From: an uncultured Prevotellaceae bacterium
Lineage (GTDB): Bacteria; Bacteroidota; Bacteroidia; Bacteroidales; Muribaculaceae
Direction of reading: 5' to 3'
Length of the DNA stretch: 64,000 nucleotides
Assembly: GCA_947169265.1 (NCBI GenBank)
Contig: CAMVPC010000009.1
Span: 1-64,000 of the forward strand
This document shows positions 55,472 to 64,000 of the stretch, piece after piece; position 1 is the stretch's first letter, and each line of letters starts with the position of its first letter. The position numbers were made by a program, and so were the translations under genes. The notes below the pieces were generated by a model. It saw only the letters and a program-made list of their open reading frames with translations. It did not search any database and was not told the DNA's origin.

Positions 55472-56914
55472 ATGAAGATAACTTTCCTTGTTCCTCCCGT
55501 CCTCGACGGGAGCAAGCAACCGGCTGAGCGCACCGCCGGATGCACCCGTGTGGTGTATTTGGCGCCCAATATATATGAACTCACCGTGGCCGCCGTGGTC
55601 GAACAAAGCGGGACACACCGCGTCGACTACCGCGACTTCATCTACGACAAGAAGGGCAAGAGCGAGTTTGTGAGTTTCCTGCAAAACGACGACAGCGACA
55701 TCTATTTCATCTGGACAGTGAACCTGTCGATCGACAGCGACACCGAGGCTATGAGGCTCATCCATGCCCACAACAGCGCAGCGCGCGTGATTCTTCTCGG
55801 GCCCGGGGCCACCTATTTCACCAAAAAATGCCTCGACAACGCGCGCGACATCGTGGTGCGCGGCGAGCCCGAGGAAACCGTGGCCGAGCTGCTCGCCTGC
55901 CTCGAGCGCGACGACGACAGCTACAAGACCATCAAGGGCATTTCTTATCGCGAGGGCGACGAAATCAAGCACAACCTGTCGCGGCCGCTCATCAAGGACC
56001 TTGACACGCTACCGCTGCCGGCGCGACATTTTATCGCTCACCGCGACTACCGCAACCCCAAGCTCAAGACGGTGCCTTACACCACCCTGGTGACTTCGCG
56101 CAACTGCCCCTTCCACTGCATCTATTGCGTACCCAGCTCGCTCACCTTCGCCCGCGAAATCGAGCACCGTCGCGAGCACGACAACCACAAGCCACCCATC
56201 TCTTACCGCAGCACGGCAAGCGTGGCCCACGAGCTTGAGGTGCTCCACGAGCAGGGATATAAGGCTGTGGGATTCATGGACGACAATTTCATTTGGAACG
56301 AGCAGCGCACCCGCGAACTGTGCGACGCCCTCAAGCGCTACGGCTTCGTGTGGGGCTGCCAGGCGCGCGTCGACGCCATTACCGAGCCCATCGCGAAGAT
56401 GCTGGGCGAGAGCGGTTGCCTCTATGTGGACCTGGGCGTGGAATCGTTCGACGACGAAATCCTCAAGTACGTCAAGAAGGGCATCACCGTTGACGACATC
56501 TACCGCGCCATCGCGCTACTCAAGAAATACAACGTGCCCGTGAAGCTCAACATCCTCATCGGGTGTAGCCCGCTCGAGACGCGAGAAACGGTGAGACACA
56601 CCCTGCGCGAGGCCAAGAAGCTCAAAGTGGACCAGGTGATGTTCAACATCGTGTCGCCCTTCCCGGGCACCGAGTACCACCAGCTGGCGCTCGACAACCA
56701 CTGGATAGACCACTATGTGCCCACCGACGTGCAGCGCCAGTCGATTCTTAACTTGCCGCACTTGAGCGCACGTGAGATGGAAAAAATGCTTTTCTGGAAC
56801 AATGTGCATTATTTCCTCTCGTGGCATTTCATCTCAACCCAACTGAGACGCTTCACGAGCTGGAAAGACTTCACCCACGCGCTAAGGGCACTGAAAGTGA
56901 AACTGTTTGGATGA
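55472..56914 (+). CDS. Radical SAM protein with B12-binding-like N-terminus
   Basis: A 480-aa enzyme of the B12-binding-domain radical SAM type (class B methylase-like layout). The N-terminal 150 residues have the Rossmann-like pattern (FLVPPVLDGSKQPAE, LLGPGATYF) but no DxHxxG cobalamin-ligand motif is visible, so cobalamin may bind base-off or not at all. The 4Fe-4S motif CPFHCIYC has Cys212, 216 and 219. The following barrel includes VGFMDDNFIW and YVDLGVESFDDEIL. The product is unknown. The next gene overlaps its stop (ATGA). Confidence 0.85.
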   Translation: MKITFLVPPVLDGSKQPAERTAGCTRVVYLAPNIYELTVAAVVEQSGTHRVDYRDFIYDKKGKSEFVSFLQNDDSDIYFIWTVNLSIDSDTEAMRLIHAHNSAARVILLGPGATYFTKKCLDNARDIVVRGEPEETVAELLACLERDDDSYKTIKGISYREGDEIKHNLSRPLIKDLDTLPLPARHFIAHRDYRNPKLKTVPYTTLVTSRNCPFHCIYCVPSSLTFAREIEHRREHDNHKPPISYRSTASVAHELEVLHEQGYKAVGFMDDNFIWNEQRTRELCDALKRYGFVWGCQARVDAITEPIAKMLGESGCLYVDLGVESFDDEILKYVKKGITVDDIYRAIALLKKYNVPVKLNILIGCSPLETRETVRHTLREAKKLKVDQVMFNIVSPFPGTEYHQLALDNHWIDHYVPTDVQRQSILNLPHLSAREMEKMLFWNNVHYFLSWHFISTQLRRFTSWKDFTHALRALKVKLFG

Positions 56915-57663
56915 AATCACTTTCAATCATCATATTAACTTACAACCAACAGCAGTTCACGCTCGACTGCCTCGCCTCGCTTGGCGACTTGCTCGACGAT
57001 GAAAGCATTGAGGTGATACTCGTCGACAACGGGTCGAGCGACGGCACCGTCGAGGCCGTGAAACGGAGATTCCCGCAGGTGACGCTCATCGAGAATCCGG
57101 TGAACAGCGGTGTGAGCGGCGGACGCCAGCTGGGTCTGTCGCACGCCGGCGGCGACGTGCTCATGTTTCTCGACAACGACACGGTAGCCTCGCCACAAGC
57201 CGTGAGAACGCTCCACAAGTACATCACCGACCATCGCGACGCCGGCCTGTGCGGCTGCCGCCTTGTGGGCGCCGACGGCACCGTGCAGGAGAGCTACAAG
57301 GCTTATCCGGGCTTGGGCGTAAAAATCGCCAACGTGCTGGGGTTGAAGCGAAAAAAAGACTCTTTTCCCGTCGACGAAGAGGGCAACCTGTTGCCCACCT
57401 ATGTGATAGGGGCGTGCCAGCTCTTTCGCCGCGAGGTGATGGAAGCGGTGGGACCGCTCGACACCCACATCTTCTATGGGCCCGAGGATGCCGACTATTG
57501 CCTGCGCATCGCCGCCCATGGCTGGAAAATCGTGTATATTCCCACAGTGACCATCACCCACTATTTCCAGCGCGCCACCACGCGCAGCATTTTCTCGAAA
57601 CTGGGACGCGCCCACATCAAGGGGCTGATCCATTTCTACCGCAAGCACAAGCGGCTGTGGTGA
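56911..57663 (+). CDS. Glycosyltransferase family 2
   Basis: A 250-aa GT-A enzyme: SLSIIILTYNQQQFTLDCLA, VDNGSSDGT, LMFLDNDT (DxD-like) and FYGPEDADYCLRIAAHG are typical. It has no membrane helix. ATG 56911 overlaps the radical SAM stop by 4 bases; the track's 56821 start lies inside that gene. The C-terminus (FSKLGRAHIKGLIHFYRKH) is like rhamnosyl- or other surface-glycan transferases. Donor and acceptor unknown. Confidence 0.85.
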   Translation: MKSLSIIILTYNQQQFTLDCLASLGDLLDDESIEVILVDNGSSDGTVEAVKRRFPQVTLIENPVNSGVSGGRQLGLSHAGGDVLMFLDNDTVASPQAVRTLHKYITDHRDAGLCGCRLVGADGTVQESYKAYPGLGVKIANVLGLKRKKDSFPVDEEGNLLPTYVIGACQLFRREVMEAVGPLDTHIFYGPEDADYCLRIAAHGWKIVYIPTVTITHYFQRATTRSIFSKLGRAHIKGLIHFYRKHKRLW

Positions 57664-57675
57664 CACGCGATTGAC

Positions 57676-58980
57676 ATGAGGCTCACCGCTCGCTACGACC
57701 GCGAAATCGCCGCCATCACATTGCCCGCCATCGCCGCCAATGTGGCCGAGCCCCTGCTGGGGCTGGCCGACACCGCCATCGCCGGACACCTGGGCAGCGA
57801 GGTCTTTATCGGCGCCGCCACCGTGGGCGCCATGCTGTTGAGCGTCATTTACTGGCACTTCGGGTTCCTGAGAATGGGCACGAGCGGCATTACGGCACAG
57901 GCCTTCGGGGCCGGCGACCACGCCACTCTCGCCGCGATACTGAAACGCACGGTGCGGCTGGCGCTGGCGCTCGCACTGCTGGTGGTCGCCCTGCAGTCGC
58001 CGCTACGGCGGCTCGCCTTGTGGGTCGTGGGGCCCGGCGAGGCCGTGGGCCGGCTGGCCGGCACTTACTTCGATATCGTCGTATGGGGGGCGCCGGCCGT
58101 CCTCATGACAATGGTTGTCAAGGGCTGGCTGCTGGGCATGCAGGACGCCCGCGCCGCCATGACCATCTCGATAGGGGTGAATGTGCTTAACGTGCTTGTG
58201 AGCCTCGTGGCCGTCTATGCATTCAACATGGGGTTCACCGGCATCGCCGTGGGCACACTCGCTGCCGTGTGGACCGGCCTCGCCTACTCATGCGCCCTGC
58301 TGTGGCGCAAATATCGCCACGTGTTACGGGCAAGCGAACGCGGCGGTGCCGCGCCGCGCCTGTCGATGGGCGTTTACATCAAGACTAACGGCGACATTTT
58401 CGTGCGTAGCTTTTTCATGATGGCCGTGACTTTGTTTTTCACGAGCGCGGGAGCACGCGCGAGCGACACCATCCTTGCTGTCAACTCACTCATGACGCAA
58501 CTCTTTCTCCTCTACAGTTACTTGATGGACGGCATCGCCTTTGCGGGTGAGGCTGTGGTGGGGAAATACCAGGGACGCCGCGACACGCGCGCCGTGAGCG
58601 ACACGATAAAGCGTCTCTTCTTTTGGGCCACGCTGGGCACGATTCCTGTGGTGGCCGCCTATGCCTTGCTTCCCCACCCCATCTACTCGCTGCTCACCGA
58701 CGTCGACACCGTTGTCGAGGCGGCGATGGACTACCGGTGGTGGTGCGCCGTGGTGCCCGTGGTGGGCATGGCGGCATTCGTGTGGGACGGTGTCTTCGTG
58801 GGACTCACCCGCACGCGCGGCATGCTCCTGGCTGTAGTGCTCGCGGCAGCAACCTTTTTCGCGCTGTTTTTCACCCTGCCCGCCTCGTGGGGCAATCACC
58901 GCCTGTGGACAGCTTTCATCGCTTTCCTTTCCATGCGCAGTCTCGTCCAGACGGTTCTGTACGTAGGCCTGCGCCGATAA
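57676..58980 (+). CDS. MATE-family efflux transporter (DinF-like)
   Basis: A 434-aa membrane protein with about 12 helices in two related halves: IAAITLPAIAANVAEPLLGLADTAIAGHLG is the first-helix signature of MATE pumps, and the phrase LRMGTSGITAQAFGAGD is typical of the DinF subgroup. MATE pumps export organic cations or lipid-linked compounds using sodium or proton gradients. It starts 12 bases after the glycosyltransferase and probably exports the product of this operon, or a drug. Confidence 0.85.
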   Translation: MRLTARYDREIAAITLPAIAANVAEPLLGLADTAIAGHLGSEVFIGAATVGAMLLSVIYWHFGFLRMGTSGITAQAFGAGDHATLAAILKRTVRLALALALLVVALQSPLRRLALWVVGPGEAVGRLAGTYFDIVVWGAPAVLMTMVVKGWLLGMQDARAAMTISIGVNVLNVLVSLVAVYAFNMGFTGIAVGTLAAVWTGLAYSCALLWRKYRHVLRASERGGAAPRLSMGVYIKTNGDIFVRSFFMMAVTLFFTSAGARASDTILAVNSLMTQLFLLYSYLMDGIAFAGEAVVGKYQGRRDTRAVSDTIKRLFFWATLGTIPVVAAYALLPHPIYSLLTDVDTVVEAAMDYRWWCAVVPVVGMAAFVWDGVFVGLTRTRGMLLAVVLAAATFFALFFTLPASWGNHRLWTAFIAFLSMRSLVQTVLYVGLRR

Positions 58981-59007
58981 GCGCCACGCTCCCTCACGAA
59001 AGAGCAA

Positions 59008-59043
59008 TCCCGCTGCAAGACCATCGTGTGGATTGCGGCGGGA
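59008..59043. terminator. Bidirectional terminator between MATE and CpxP-like genes
   Basis: tcccgctgcaa (59008-59018) pairs with ttgcggcggga (59033-59043) with one G-T pair. Confidence 0.7.
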
Positions 59044-59081
59044 CTGCTTGTCGAAAAATATGATAAGAAAGTTAGCTTGCG

Positions 59082-59522
59082 TTATTTCTTTTTCTTGTTT
59101 TGGATCATGTTGCGCGAGAATTCTATCTCGGCCTGCTTGAGGTGGAAGAGTTGCTTTTTGGTGAGAATCTTGGCGTACTTCTCATAGTAGCTCTTCTCGA
59201 TTTGGCCCTCCTGGTACTTCGCGTTGGCAAGCGCGTCGGCAGCACGCTGGTAGTCGGCGTCGCTGGGACTTGTCATGGCTTCGACCTTCTTGGCCTGGTC
59301 GCGGGCCGACTTGTGCACGTTGTATATCTCGCTTTCCATGCTCTCGTAAAGGGGCATGAATTCTTTCTTTTGCTCGGCGGTGATGTTAATCTTCTCCAGA
59401 ATGAAGTCGTGGCGGGTCTCGCGCATCTTCGCGGCCCATTCGCCACGGCGTCCCGCGGCCGTCATCGCCGTGGCTGCCACGGCGGCGAGCAATATAAAGA
59501 GGACAAACTTTTTCATGTTCAT
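59082..59522 (-). CDS. Periplasmic CpxP/Spy-like protein
   Basis: A 146-aa exported protein: signal peptide MNMKKFVLFILLAAVAAT, then an all-helical body with two LTxxQ-type motifs (ITAEQKKEFMPLY and LTKKQLFHLKQAE), as in CpxP and Spy, which are envelope-stress chaperones or regulators. The C-terminus is Lys-rich. It is the third gene after an ECF sigma factor and a putative anti-sigma factor, with a 21-base gap, so it is probably a stress-response effector or sensor. Confidence 0.75.
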   Translation of the reverse strand: MNMKKFVLFILLAAVAATAMTAAGRRGEWAAKMRETRHDFILEKINITAEQKKEFMPLYESMESEIYNVHKSARDQAKKVEAMTSPSDADYQRAADALANAKYQEGQIEKSYYEKYAKILTKKQLFHLKQAEIEFSRNMIQNKKKK

Positions 59523-59543
59523 TCGCTTGTTTAAAATGACATT

Positions 59544-59936
59544 TTATTCCATGGCGACCGAGTCGTCGTAGATTAAATAGTCGATATCCGAGATGACTCC
59601 CGACATGATTGCCTCGTCGGCGTTCTCCTCGACGGTCACCTCCTGCTGCAACTCGGCTTGACGCCGATCGATATCATTACTACCGTTACTGCGGTCGAAA
59701 ATGCTCATCATGCACCACACGCCGGCAAACATGGCGGCCATGTAGACGAAAGGCCTCCACTTGATCCATGCCGACGGTTTCTCGTCCACATCGGTAATGG
59801 TAATCTCAGGAAGCTTATCTTCGAGCTGGTGAGCAAATTGTTCAAAGTATCCGTCGGGCACCTTGAACCCCGGCTCCTTGCCTAATTTGTCTAATATTTC
59901 GCTTTTTTCTGTTTTCATTTGCCTTTTTGACTTCAT
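59544..59936 (-). CDS. Putative anti-sigma factor (single-pass membrane protein)
   Basis: A 130-aa protein with a cytoplasmic N-terminus (about 1-60; KVPDGYFEQFAHQLEDKLPE is a phrase common in small Bacteroidales proteins next to ECF sigma factors), one membrane helix (about 63-82) and an acidic periplasmic tail. It begins 14 bases after the sigma factor stop. Sequence alone does not prove anti-sigma activity; the call rests on position and topology. Met7 (59918) is an alternative start. Confidence 0.7.
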   Translation of the reverse strand: MKSKRQMKTEKSEILDKLGKEPGFKVPDGYFEQFAHQLEDKLPEITITDVDEKPSAWIKWRPFVYMAAMFAGVWCMMSIFDRSNGSNDIDRRQAELQQEVTVEENADEAIMSGVISDIDYLIYDDSVAME

Positions 59937-59950
59937 GGGTGGTGAAAGGT

Positions 59951-60511
59951 TTAATCGTGCTCGTCAAAAAATGCCTCAATTTTTTTCAACGCATGGTGGT
60001 AACTGGCTTTCAAGGCTCCCACCGACGTGCCGAGAATCTCGCTCATCTGCTCATATTTCATCTCCTCGTAGTAGCGCATGTTGAACACGAGGCGCTGCTT
60101 GTCGGGCAGCGACGCGATGGCGCGTTGCAATTTCACCTGGGCCGCGTCGCCGTCGAACCACGGGTCGGCCTCGAGGCTCGACGCCATGAAAGTGGCGTCA
60201 TCGTCAAGCGAAAGATTTTGCTGCTGTTTCTTTTTGTTGATGAACGTGATTGACTCGTTAATCGCTATCTTGTAGAGCCACGTCGACAACTTGGCGTCGC
60301 CACGAAAGTTGTCGATGTTGCTCCACGCCTTGATGAACGTGTTTTGAAGAATGTCGTTGGCATCGTCGTGGTCAAACACCATGCGCCTCACGTGCCAGTA
60401 GAGCGGCTGCGAGTAGTGTTCTATCACTTGGGAGAAGGCCGAGCGCACCGTTTCTTGATGATGGAGCTGCTCCACAATCTTCTCCTCGTCATATATCTTG
60501 CCTGATGCCAT
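59951..60511 (-). CDS. ECF-type RNA polymerase sigma factor
   Basis: A 186-aa sigma-70 family ECF factor. Region 2 (about 25-95) includes DHDDANDILQNTFIKAWSNI and FRGDAKLSTWLYKIAINE; region 4 (about 125-178) includes LPDKQRLVFNMRYYEEMKYE and ILGTSVGALKASYHHALKKI. A loop rich in Lys/Gln separates them. It probably controls envelope-stress genes together with the next two genes. A -7-like TATTTTTG lies just upstream. Confidence 0.92.
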   Translation of the reverse strand: MASGKIYDEEKIVEQLHHQETVRSAFSQVIEHYSQPLYWHVRRMVFDHDDANDILQNTFIKAWSNIDNFRGDAKLSTWLYKIAINESITFINKKKQQQNLSLDDDATFMASSLEADPWFDGDAAQVKLQRAIASLPDKQRLVFNMRYYEEMKYEQMSEILGTSVGALKASYHHALKKIEAFFDEHD

Positions 60512-60527
60512 TTTATCTTTTGCGTCG

Positions 60528-60535
60528 CAAAAATA
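60528..60535 (-). promoter_or_regulatory. -7-like element of the ECF operon
   Basis: TATTTTTG on the minus strand, 17 bases before the sigma factor ATG. No TTTG at the expected distance, so it could be a weak housekeeping promoter. Confidence 0.35.
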
Positions 60536-60667
60536 GTAATTTTTACCCGATTTTCCTCATTTTGACTCCCGCAACCTCGGCAATTTGCATTTTTTAACAA
60601 ACGTTTCCCGCTCCGTACCGCCATTCACGCGAACTACAACACAAAAGCTCAGGTAGCTAATAAGGTG

Positions 60668-60697
60668 AGAACCCACCGACATACGCCGGTGGGTTCT
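60668..60697 (-). terminator. Terminator of tRNA-Val
   Basis: agaacccaccg (60668-60678) pairs perfectly with cggtgggttct (60687-60697), 8-base loop, just past the tRNA 3' end. Confidence 0.7.
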
Positions 60698-60707
60698 TGG
60701 TGGAAAG

Positions 60708-60782
60708 TGGGCGCTGACGGATTCGAACCGCCGACCCCCTGCTTGTAAGGCAGGTGCTCTAAACCAGCTGAGCTAAGCGCCC
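60708..60782 (-). tRNA. tRNA-Val (anticodon UAC)
   Basis: On the minus strand a full cloverleaf can be drawn: acceptor GGGCGCT/AGCGCCC, D-arm GCTCAGCTGGTTTAGAGC, anticodon stem CCTGC/GCAGG with loop CTTACAA (anticodon TAC), variable loop GGGTC, T-arm GGCGG-TTCGAAT-CCGTC. Discriminator base A; the CCA end is not encoded. Confidence 0.95.
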
Positions 60783-61079
60783 GATTGCCGAAAAGCGGTG
60801 CAAAATTAGTACGTTTGTCCCAAACGACCAAATTTCGGCGGCATTTTTTTCGTTTTTCAGCCCCAAAATGGTGCAAATCATCGCCATCGTACATTTTTTT
60901 TGATAAAAAACGCGCATGATAACGTTTTTTACACATTTATTTTGTAATTTTGCAAACTGAAACCAGACGAAGTCAATTGACAACCCCTTCACGGCCGAGA
61001 GGCCTATAGGGCACCCAAATATATAACTCATTTAATTTCAAAACTGTTTTAGTTATTTTTTTAGACATTTTATTACACT
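60783..61079. other. 297-bp spacer with the rluB leader
   Basis: Contains the rluB -7 box at 60945-60952 and an AT-rich leader of about 120 bases. No gene seen; the listed minus-strand ORFs through the tRNA are chance. Confidence 0.5.
60945..60952 (+). promoter_or_regulatory. -7 box of the rluB-like gene
   Basis: TAATTTTG fits TAnnTTTG, about 128 bases before ATG 61080. The -33 region is only T-rich. Confidence 0.5.
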
Positions 61080-62459
61080 ATGGAAGAGAGCTTTGACAAG
61101 AAACCGCGCCGCCCGCGCATCGGCGAAAGGCCGGCAGGTGAAGAAAGCGTCGAGGAAATCGCCGGACGCTACGAGAAAGTGGACTATACCCCACAAGACG
61201 AGAACCAGGAAGGAACGACCCAAGACGAACAAGGCAACGGGTATAACGGGTATCGACGCAACTACAACCAGCAACGAGGCGGATACCAGCAGCGTGGTGG
61301 CTACCAGCAACGCGGCGGATACCAGCAGCGAGGCGGGTACCAGCAACGCGGCGGATACCAGCAACGGAACTATCAGCAAGGTGGTTACCAGCAACGCGGC
61401 TATCAGCAGCGAAACTATCAGCAAGGGTATCAACAAGACGACGAGAACCAAGGCAATTACCAGCAGCACGGATACCAGCAACGCGGATACCAGCAGCGAA
61501 ACTACCAGCAGCAAGGCGGGTACCAGCAACGCAGCTACGGCCAGCAACGCCCCTACGGCCAGCAACGCGGCTATCAGCAACGCGGCAACTACCAGCAACA
61601 GGGCGGATATCAGCAGGGCGGATACCAGCAGCGCCAGCAAGGCAGCTACGGCCCCAAAAAGATGCACGGCCCCAAGCCCAAGATGCGCTTCACGCCGCGC
61701 CCCGTGCAGCCCACCTACGAGGAACAGCCCGTGCAACCCGACACCACGATGCGCCTCAATAAATATATGGCCACCGCGGGCATTTGCTCGCGCCGCGAGG
61801 CCGACGCGCTCATCCAGCGCGGCGTCATTAAGGTGAACGGCGTGCCCGTGACCGAACTCGGTTTCAAGGTCACTCCCCAAGACGTGGTGGAATATAACGA
61901 CAGCGTGGTGAGCGCCGAGAAGAAGTGCTACGTGCTGCTCAACAAGCCCAAGGACTGCGTCACCACCAGCGACGACCCCAATGGCCGCAAGACCGTGATG
62001 GACTACGTGAAGGACGCCTGCCCCGAGCGCATCTATCCCGTAGGACGGCTCGACCGCAACACCACCGGCGTGCTCCTGCTCACTAACGACGGCGACCTGG
62101 CCAGCAAGCTCACCCATCCGCAATATGTGAAAAAGAAAATCTACCAGGTGTGGACCGATAAGCCCATCACCGAGGAGGACATGCAACGCATCGCCGATGG
62201 CGTCGAGCTCGACGACGGGCCCATCCACGCCGACGCCGTGCAATATGTCAACATCAACGACCGCAAGCAGGCCGGCATCGAAATCCACAGCGGACGCAAC
62301 CGCATCGTGCGTCGCATCTTCGAGCACCTGGGCTATCACGTGGTAAAACTCGACCGCGTTTACTTCGCCGGACTCACTAAGAAGAAGCTGGCCCGCGGCA
62401 AGTGGCGCTACCTCACACAGGACGAAGTCAACTTCCTGCGCCAAAACTCGTTTGAATAA
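61080..62459 (+). CDS. RluB/RsuA-type pseudouridine synthase with long disordered N-terminus
   Basis: A 459-aa enzyme. Residues about 224-270 are an S4 RNA-binding domain (MRLNKYMATAGICSRREADA); residues about 280-440 are the RsuA/RluB-type pseudouridine synthase, with catalytic Asp325 in GRLDRNTTG. The closest match is RluB or RluE/F-type modification of 23S rRNA. The unusual part is residues about 55-205: tens of repeats of GGYQQR, NYQQ and GYQQ, rich in Gly, Tyr, Gln and Arg, probably disordered. The RluB core usually needs only about 250 residues. The DNA repeats are imperfect, so the protein pattern is probably selected or slippage-prone. Confidence 0.9.
   Translation: MEESFDKKPRRPRIGERPAGEESVEEIAGRYEKVDYTPQDENQEGTTQDEQGNGYNGYRRNYNQQRGGYQQRGGYQQRGGYQQRGGYQQRGGYQQRNYQQGGYQQRGYQQRNYQQGYQQDDENQGNYQQHGYQQRGYQQRNYQQQGGYQQRSYGQQRPYGQQRGYQQRGNYQQQGGYQQGGYQQRQQGSYGPKKMHGPKPKMRFTPRPVQPTYEEQPVQPDTTMRLNKYMATAGICSRREADALIQRGVIKVNGVPVTELGFKVTPQDVVEYNDSVVSAEKKCYVLLNKPKDCVTTSDDPNGRKTVMDYVKDACPERIYPVGRLDRNTTGVLLLTNDGDLASKLTHPQYVKKKIYQVWTDKPITEEDMQRIADGVELDDGPIHADAVQYVNINDRKQAGIEIHSGRNRIVRRIFEHLGYHVVKLDRVYFAGLTKKKLARGKWRYLTQDEVNFLRQNSFE
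61260..61650 (+). repeat. Low-complexity GYQQR-coding repeat tract
   Basis: About 390 bp of tandem units such as ggataccagcagcg within the rluB-like gene. Codon choices vary (cagcag, cagcaa, cagcag), showing protein-level repetition rather than simple DNA slippage alone. Confidence 0.75.
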
Positions 62460-62510
62460 TCCTCACGGGCGACAAGCATTGCAATCAATATTTATTATTA
62501 ATTCTCAATA

Positions 62511-63908
62511 ATGGCACTTAATCGCACAAAAATAATCGACATCTTTGCCAACGGCGAGCTCATCGGCACGAAGGTGAGCGTCAAGGGATGGGTGCGTTCC
62601 CGCCGCGGCAACAAGTTCATCCAGTTTATCGCACTCAACGATGGCTCTACCATCCACAACCTGCAAATCGTCGTTAACCTCGAGCAGTTCGACGACGAAA
62701 CGCTCAGGCCCATCACCACCGGCGCGAGCCTCCACGTCGAGGGAACACTCGTGGCCTCGCAAGGGAAAGGACAATCGGTCGAGGTTCAGGCCGAGAGCAT
62801 CGAGGTTTACGGCACCGCCGACCCCGAGACCTATCCCCTGCAAAAGAAAGGGCACACCCTCGAGTTCCTGCGCGAGAAGGCGCACCTGCGTATGCGCACC
62901 AACACCTTCGGCGCTGTGTTCCGCATCCGCCACCACCTGGCGTTCGCCGTCCACAAGTTCTTTAACGATCGCGGCTTCTTCTATCTTAACACACCGCTCA
63001 TCACCAGCAGCGACGCCGAGGGAGCCGGCGAAATGTTCCAGGTGACCACCCTCAACGTGAAAATGCCGCCTCGCGACGAACGCGGCAGCATCGACTACTC
63101 GAAAGACTTTTTCGGGAAACGCACCAGCCTCACCGTGAGCGGACAGCTCGAAGGCGAACTGGGCGCCACCTCGCTGGGCCTGATCTACACGTTCGGCCCC
63201 ACGTTCCGCGCCGAGAAGAGCAACACGCCGCGCCACCTTGCCGAGTTCTGGATGATTGAGCCCGAAATGGCGTTCTACGAGATTGAGGACAACATGGACC
63301 TCGCCGAGGAATTCATCAAGTACTGCGTGAGTTACGCACTGGAGCACTGCCGCGACGACATCGAGTTCCTCAACAAGATGTACGACAACACGCTCATCGA
63401 ACGCCTCGAGCACGTCGTCAAGGAGCAATTCGTGCGACTCACTTACACCGAGGGCATCGACATCCTTGTCAACAGCGGCAAGAAGTTTGAATTTCCCGTC
63501 AAGTGGGGCGTCGACCTCCAGAGCGAGCACGAGCGCTACCTCGTGGAGCAGCACTTCAAGCGTCCCGTCATTCTCACCGACTATCCCAAGGAGATCAAGG
63601 CGTTCTACATGAAGCAGAACGACGACGGCAAGACCGTGCGCGCCATGGACGTCCTCTTCCCGCAAATCGGCGAAATCATCGGCGGCTCGCAGCGCGAGGA
63701 AAGCTACAACAAACTCATGGCACGCATCGAGGAACTGCACATTCCCATGAAGGACATGTGGTGGTACCTTGAGACGCGCAAGTTTGGCACCGTGCCCCAC
63801 AGCGGCTTCGGCCTGGGCTTCGAGCGACTCGTGCTCTTCGTCACCGGCATGGCAAACATTCGCGACGTCATCGCATTCCCCCGCACACCGGGCAATGCCG
63901 AATACTAA
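62511..63908 (+). CDS. asnS: Asparaginyl-tRNA synthetase
   Basis: A 465-aa class IIb aminoacyl-tRNA synthetase. N-terminal OB-fold anticodon-binding domain ([23 protein letters not shown]), then the class II core with [21 protein letters not shown] (motif 2) and [27 protein letters not shown] (motif 3). Length is normal. It separates AsnS from AspS by the typical start and the C-terminal FPRTPG. Located 51 bases after the rluB-like gene. Confidence 0.95.
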   Translation: MALNRTKIIDIFANGELIGTKVSVKGWVRSRRGNKFIQFIALNDGSTIHNLQIVVNLEQFDDETLRPITTGASLHVEGTLVASQGKGQSVEVQAESIEVYGTADPETYPLQKKGHTLEFLREKAHLRMRTNTFGAVFRIRHHLAFAVHKFFNDRGFFYLNTPLITSSDAEGAGEMFQVTTLNVKMPPRDERGSIDYSKDFFGKRTSLTVSGQLEGELGATSLGLIYTFGPTFRAEKSNTPRHLAEFWMIEPEMAFYEIEDNMDLAEEFIKYCVSYALEHCRDDIEFLNKMYDNTLIERLEHVVKEQFVRLTYTEGIDILVNSGKKFEFPVKWGVDLQSEHERYLVEQHFKRPVILTDYPKEIKAFYMKQNDDGKTVRAMDVLFPQIGEIIGGSQREESYNKLMARIEELHIPMKDMWWYLETRKFGTVPHSGFGLGFERLVLFVTGMANIRDVIAFPRTPGNAEY

Positions 63909-63935
63909 GACATCGCGTTCCCTTCACAATACCGG

Positions 63936-63969
63936 GGCGGGCAAGCGGCACCACAGCCGCCAGCCCGCC
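63936..63969 (+). terminator. Terminator of asnS
   Basis: ggcgggc (63936-63942) pairs with gcccgcc (63963-63969), with an inner gcggc/gccgc stem, followed by ttgttt. Confidence 0.8.
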
Positions 63970-64000
63970 TTGTTTCATCCCGTCAAAACAGCATAGAGAA

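Noticed and set aside
61053-62444. 463-aa minus-strand ORF of Leu/Val/Ala repeats
   Set aside because: It is the antisense of the GYQQR repeat tract and the rluB domain, so the 'membrane-like' repeats are an artefact.

Overview
The window looks like chromosomal DNA of a gut-type Bacteroidales, most probably Muribaculaceae or a close relative (the family is an inference). Evidence: Bacteroidetes-type promoters (TTTG, about 19-20 bp, TAnnTTTG); an 11-subunit complex I with fused NuoCD and no NuoEFG; a short epsilon ATP synthase subunit; TPR-transmembrane-AraC regulators; many secreted proteins with dockerin-like C-termini; GC-rich genes separated by AT-rich spacers. I see no rRNA, IS element, prophage or CRISPR array.

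Layout. 1-4741: a duplicated promoter module and tamB (outer-membrane biogenesis). 4931-6409: secreted CotH-family protein with a dockerin-like doublet (minus strand). 6994-24302: one minus-strand run of 18 genes in the order nuoA-B-CD-H, atpD-C-B-E-F-H-A-G, nuoI-J-K-L-M-N. The whole F1Fo ATP synthase operon therefore lies inside the complex I operon, behind one good promoter (24605-24635) and a long leader that can fold. 24902-28744: two secreted proteins, one with an internal dockerin-like doublet, the other with a GVNIV/DGT-type C-terminal tail. 28807-41062: mixed housekeeping and envelope genes: lipoprotein, OPT transporter with flavin reductase, tRNA-dihydrouridine synthase with SpoU methyltransferase, PAS protein, GH2 glycosidase, glycosyltransferase, RadC, TPR-HTH regulator.

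41324-54720 is the accessory, fast-evolving part. Two paralogous small lipoproteins point toward each other and flank a 1194-aa secreted protein; their 58-bp 3' flanks are identical inverted repeats. Upstream lie three large secreted paralogues plus a broken fourth, all with dockerin-like doublets, sharing blocks of 583 bp and 467 bp that look identical base for base. This suggests recent tandem duplication and gene conversion.

54830-64000: AraC-type regulator divergent from a radical SAM/glycosyltransferase/MATE operon; ECF sigma/putative anti-sigma/CpxP-like stress operon; tRNA-Val(UAC); an RluB-type pseudouridine synthase carrying a long Gly-Tyr-Gln-Arg-rich disordered N-terminus; and asnS.

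Most plausible functional links: the respiratory block couples quinone reduction and ion pumping to ATP synthesis in one transcript, and the secreted set forms a cell-surface repertoire. Start codons were moved inward from the ORF track where signal peptides, promoters or ATG codons argued for it. All family assignments are from reading the translations, with no database search.
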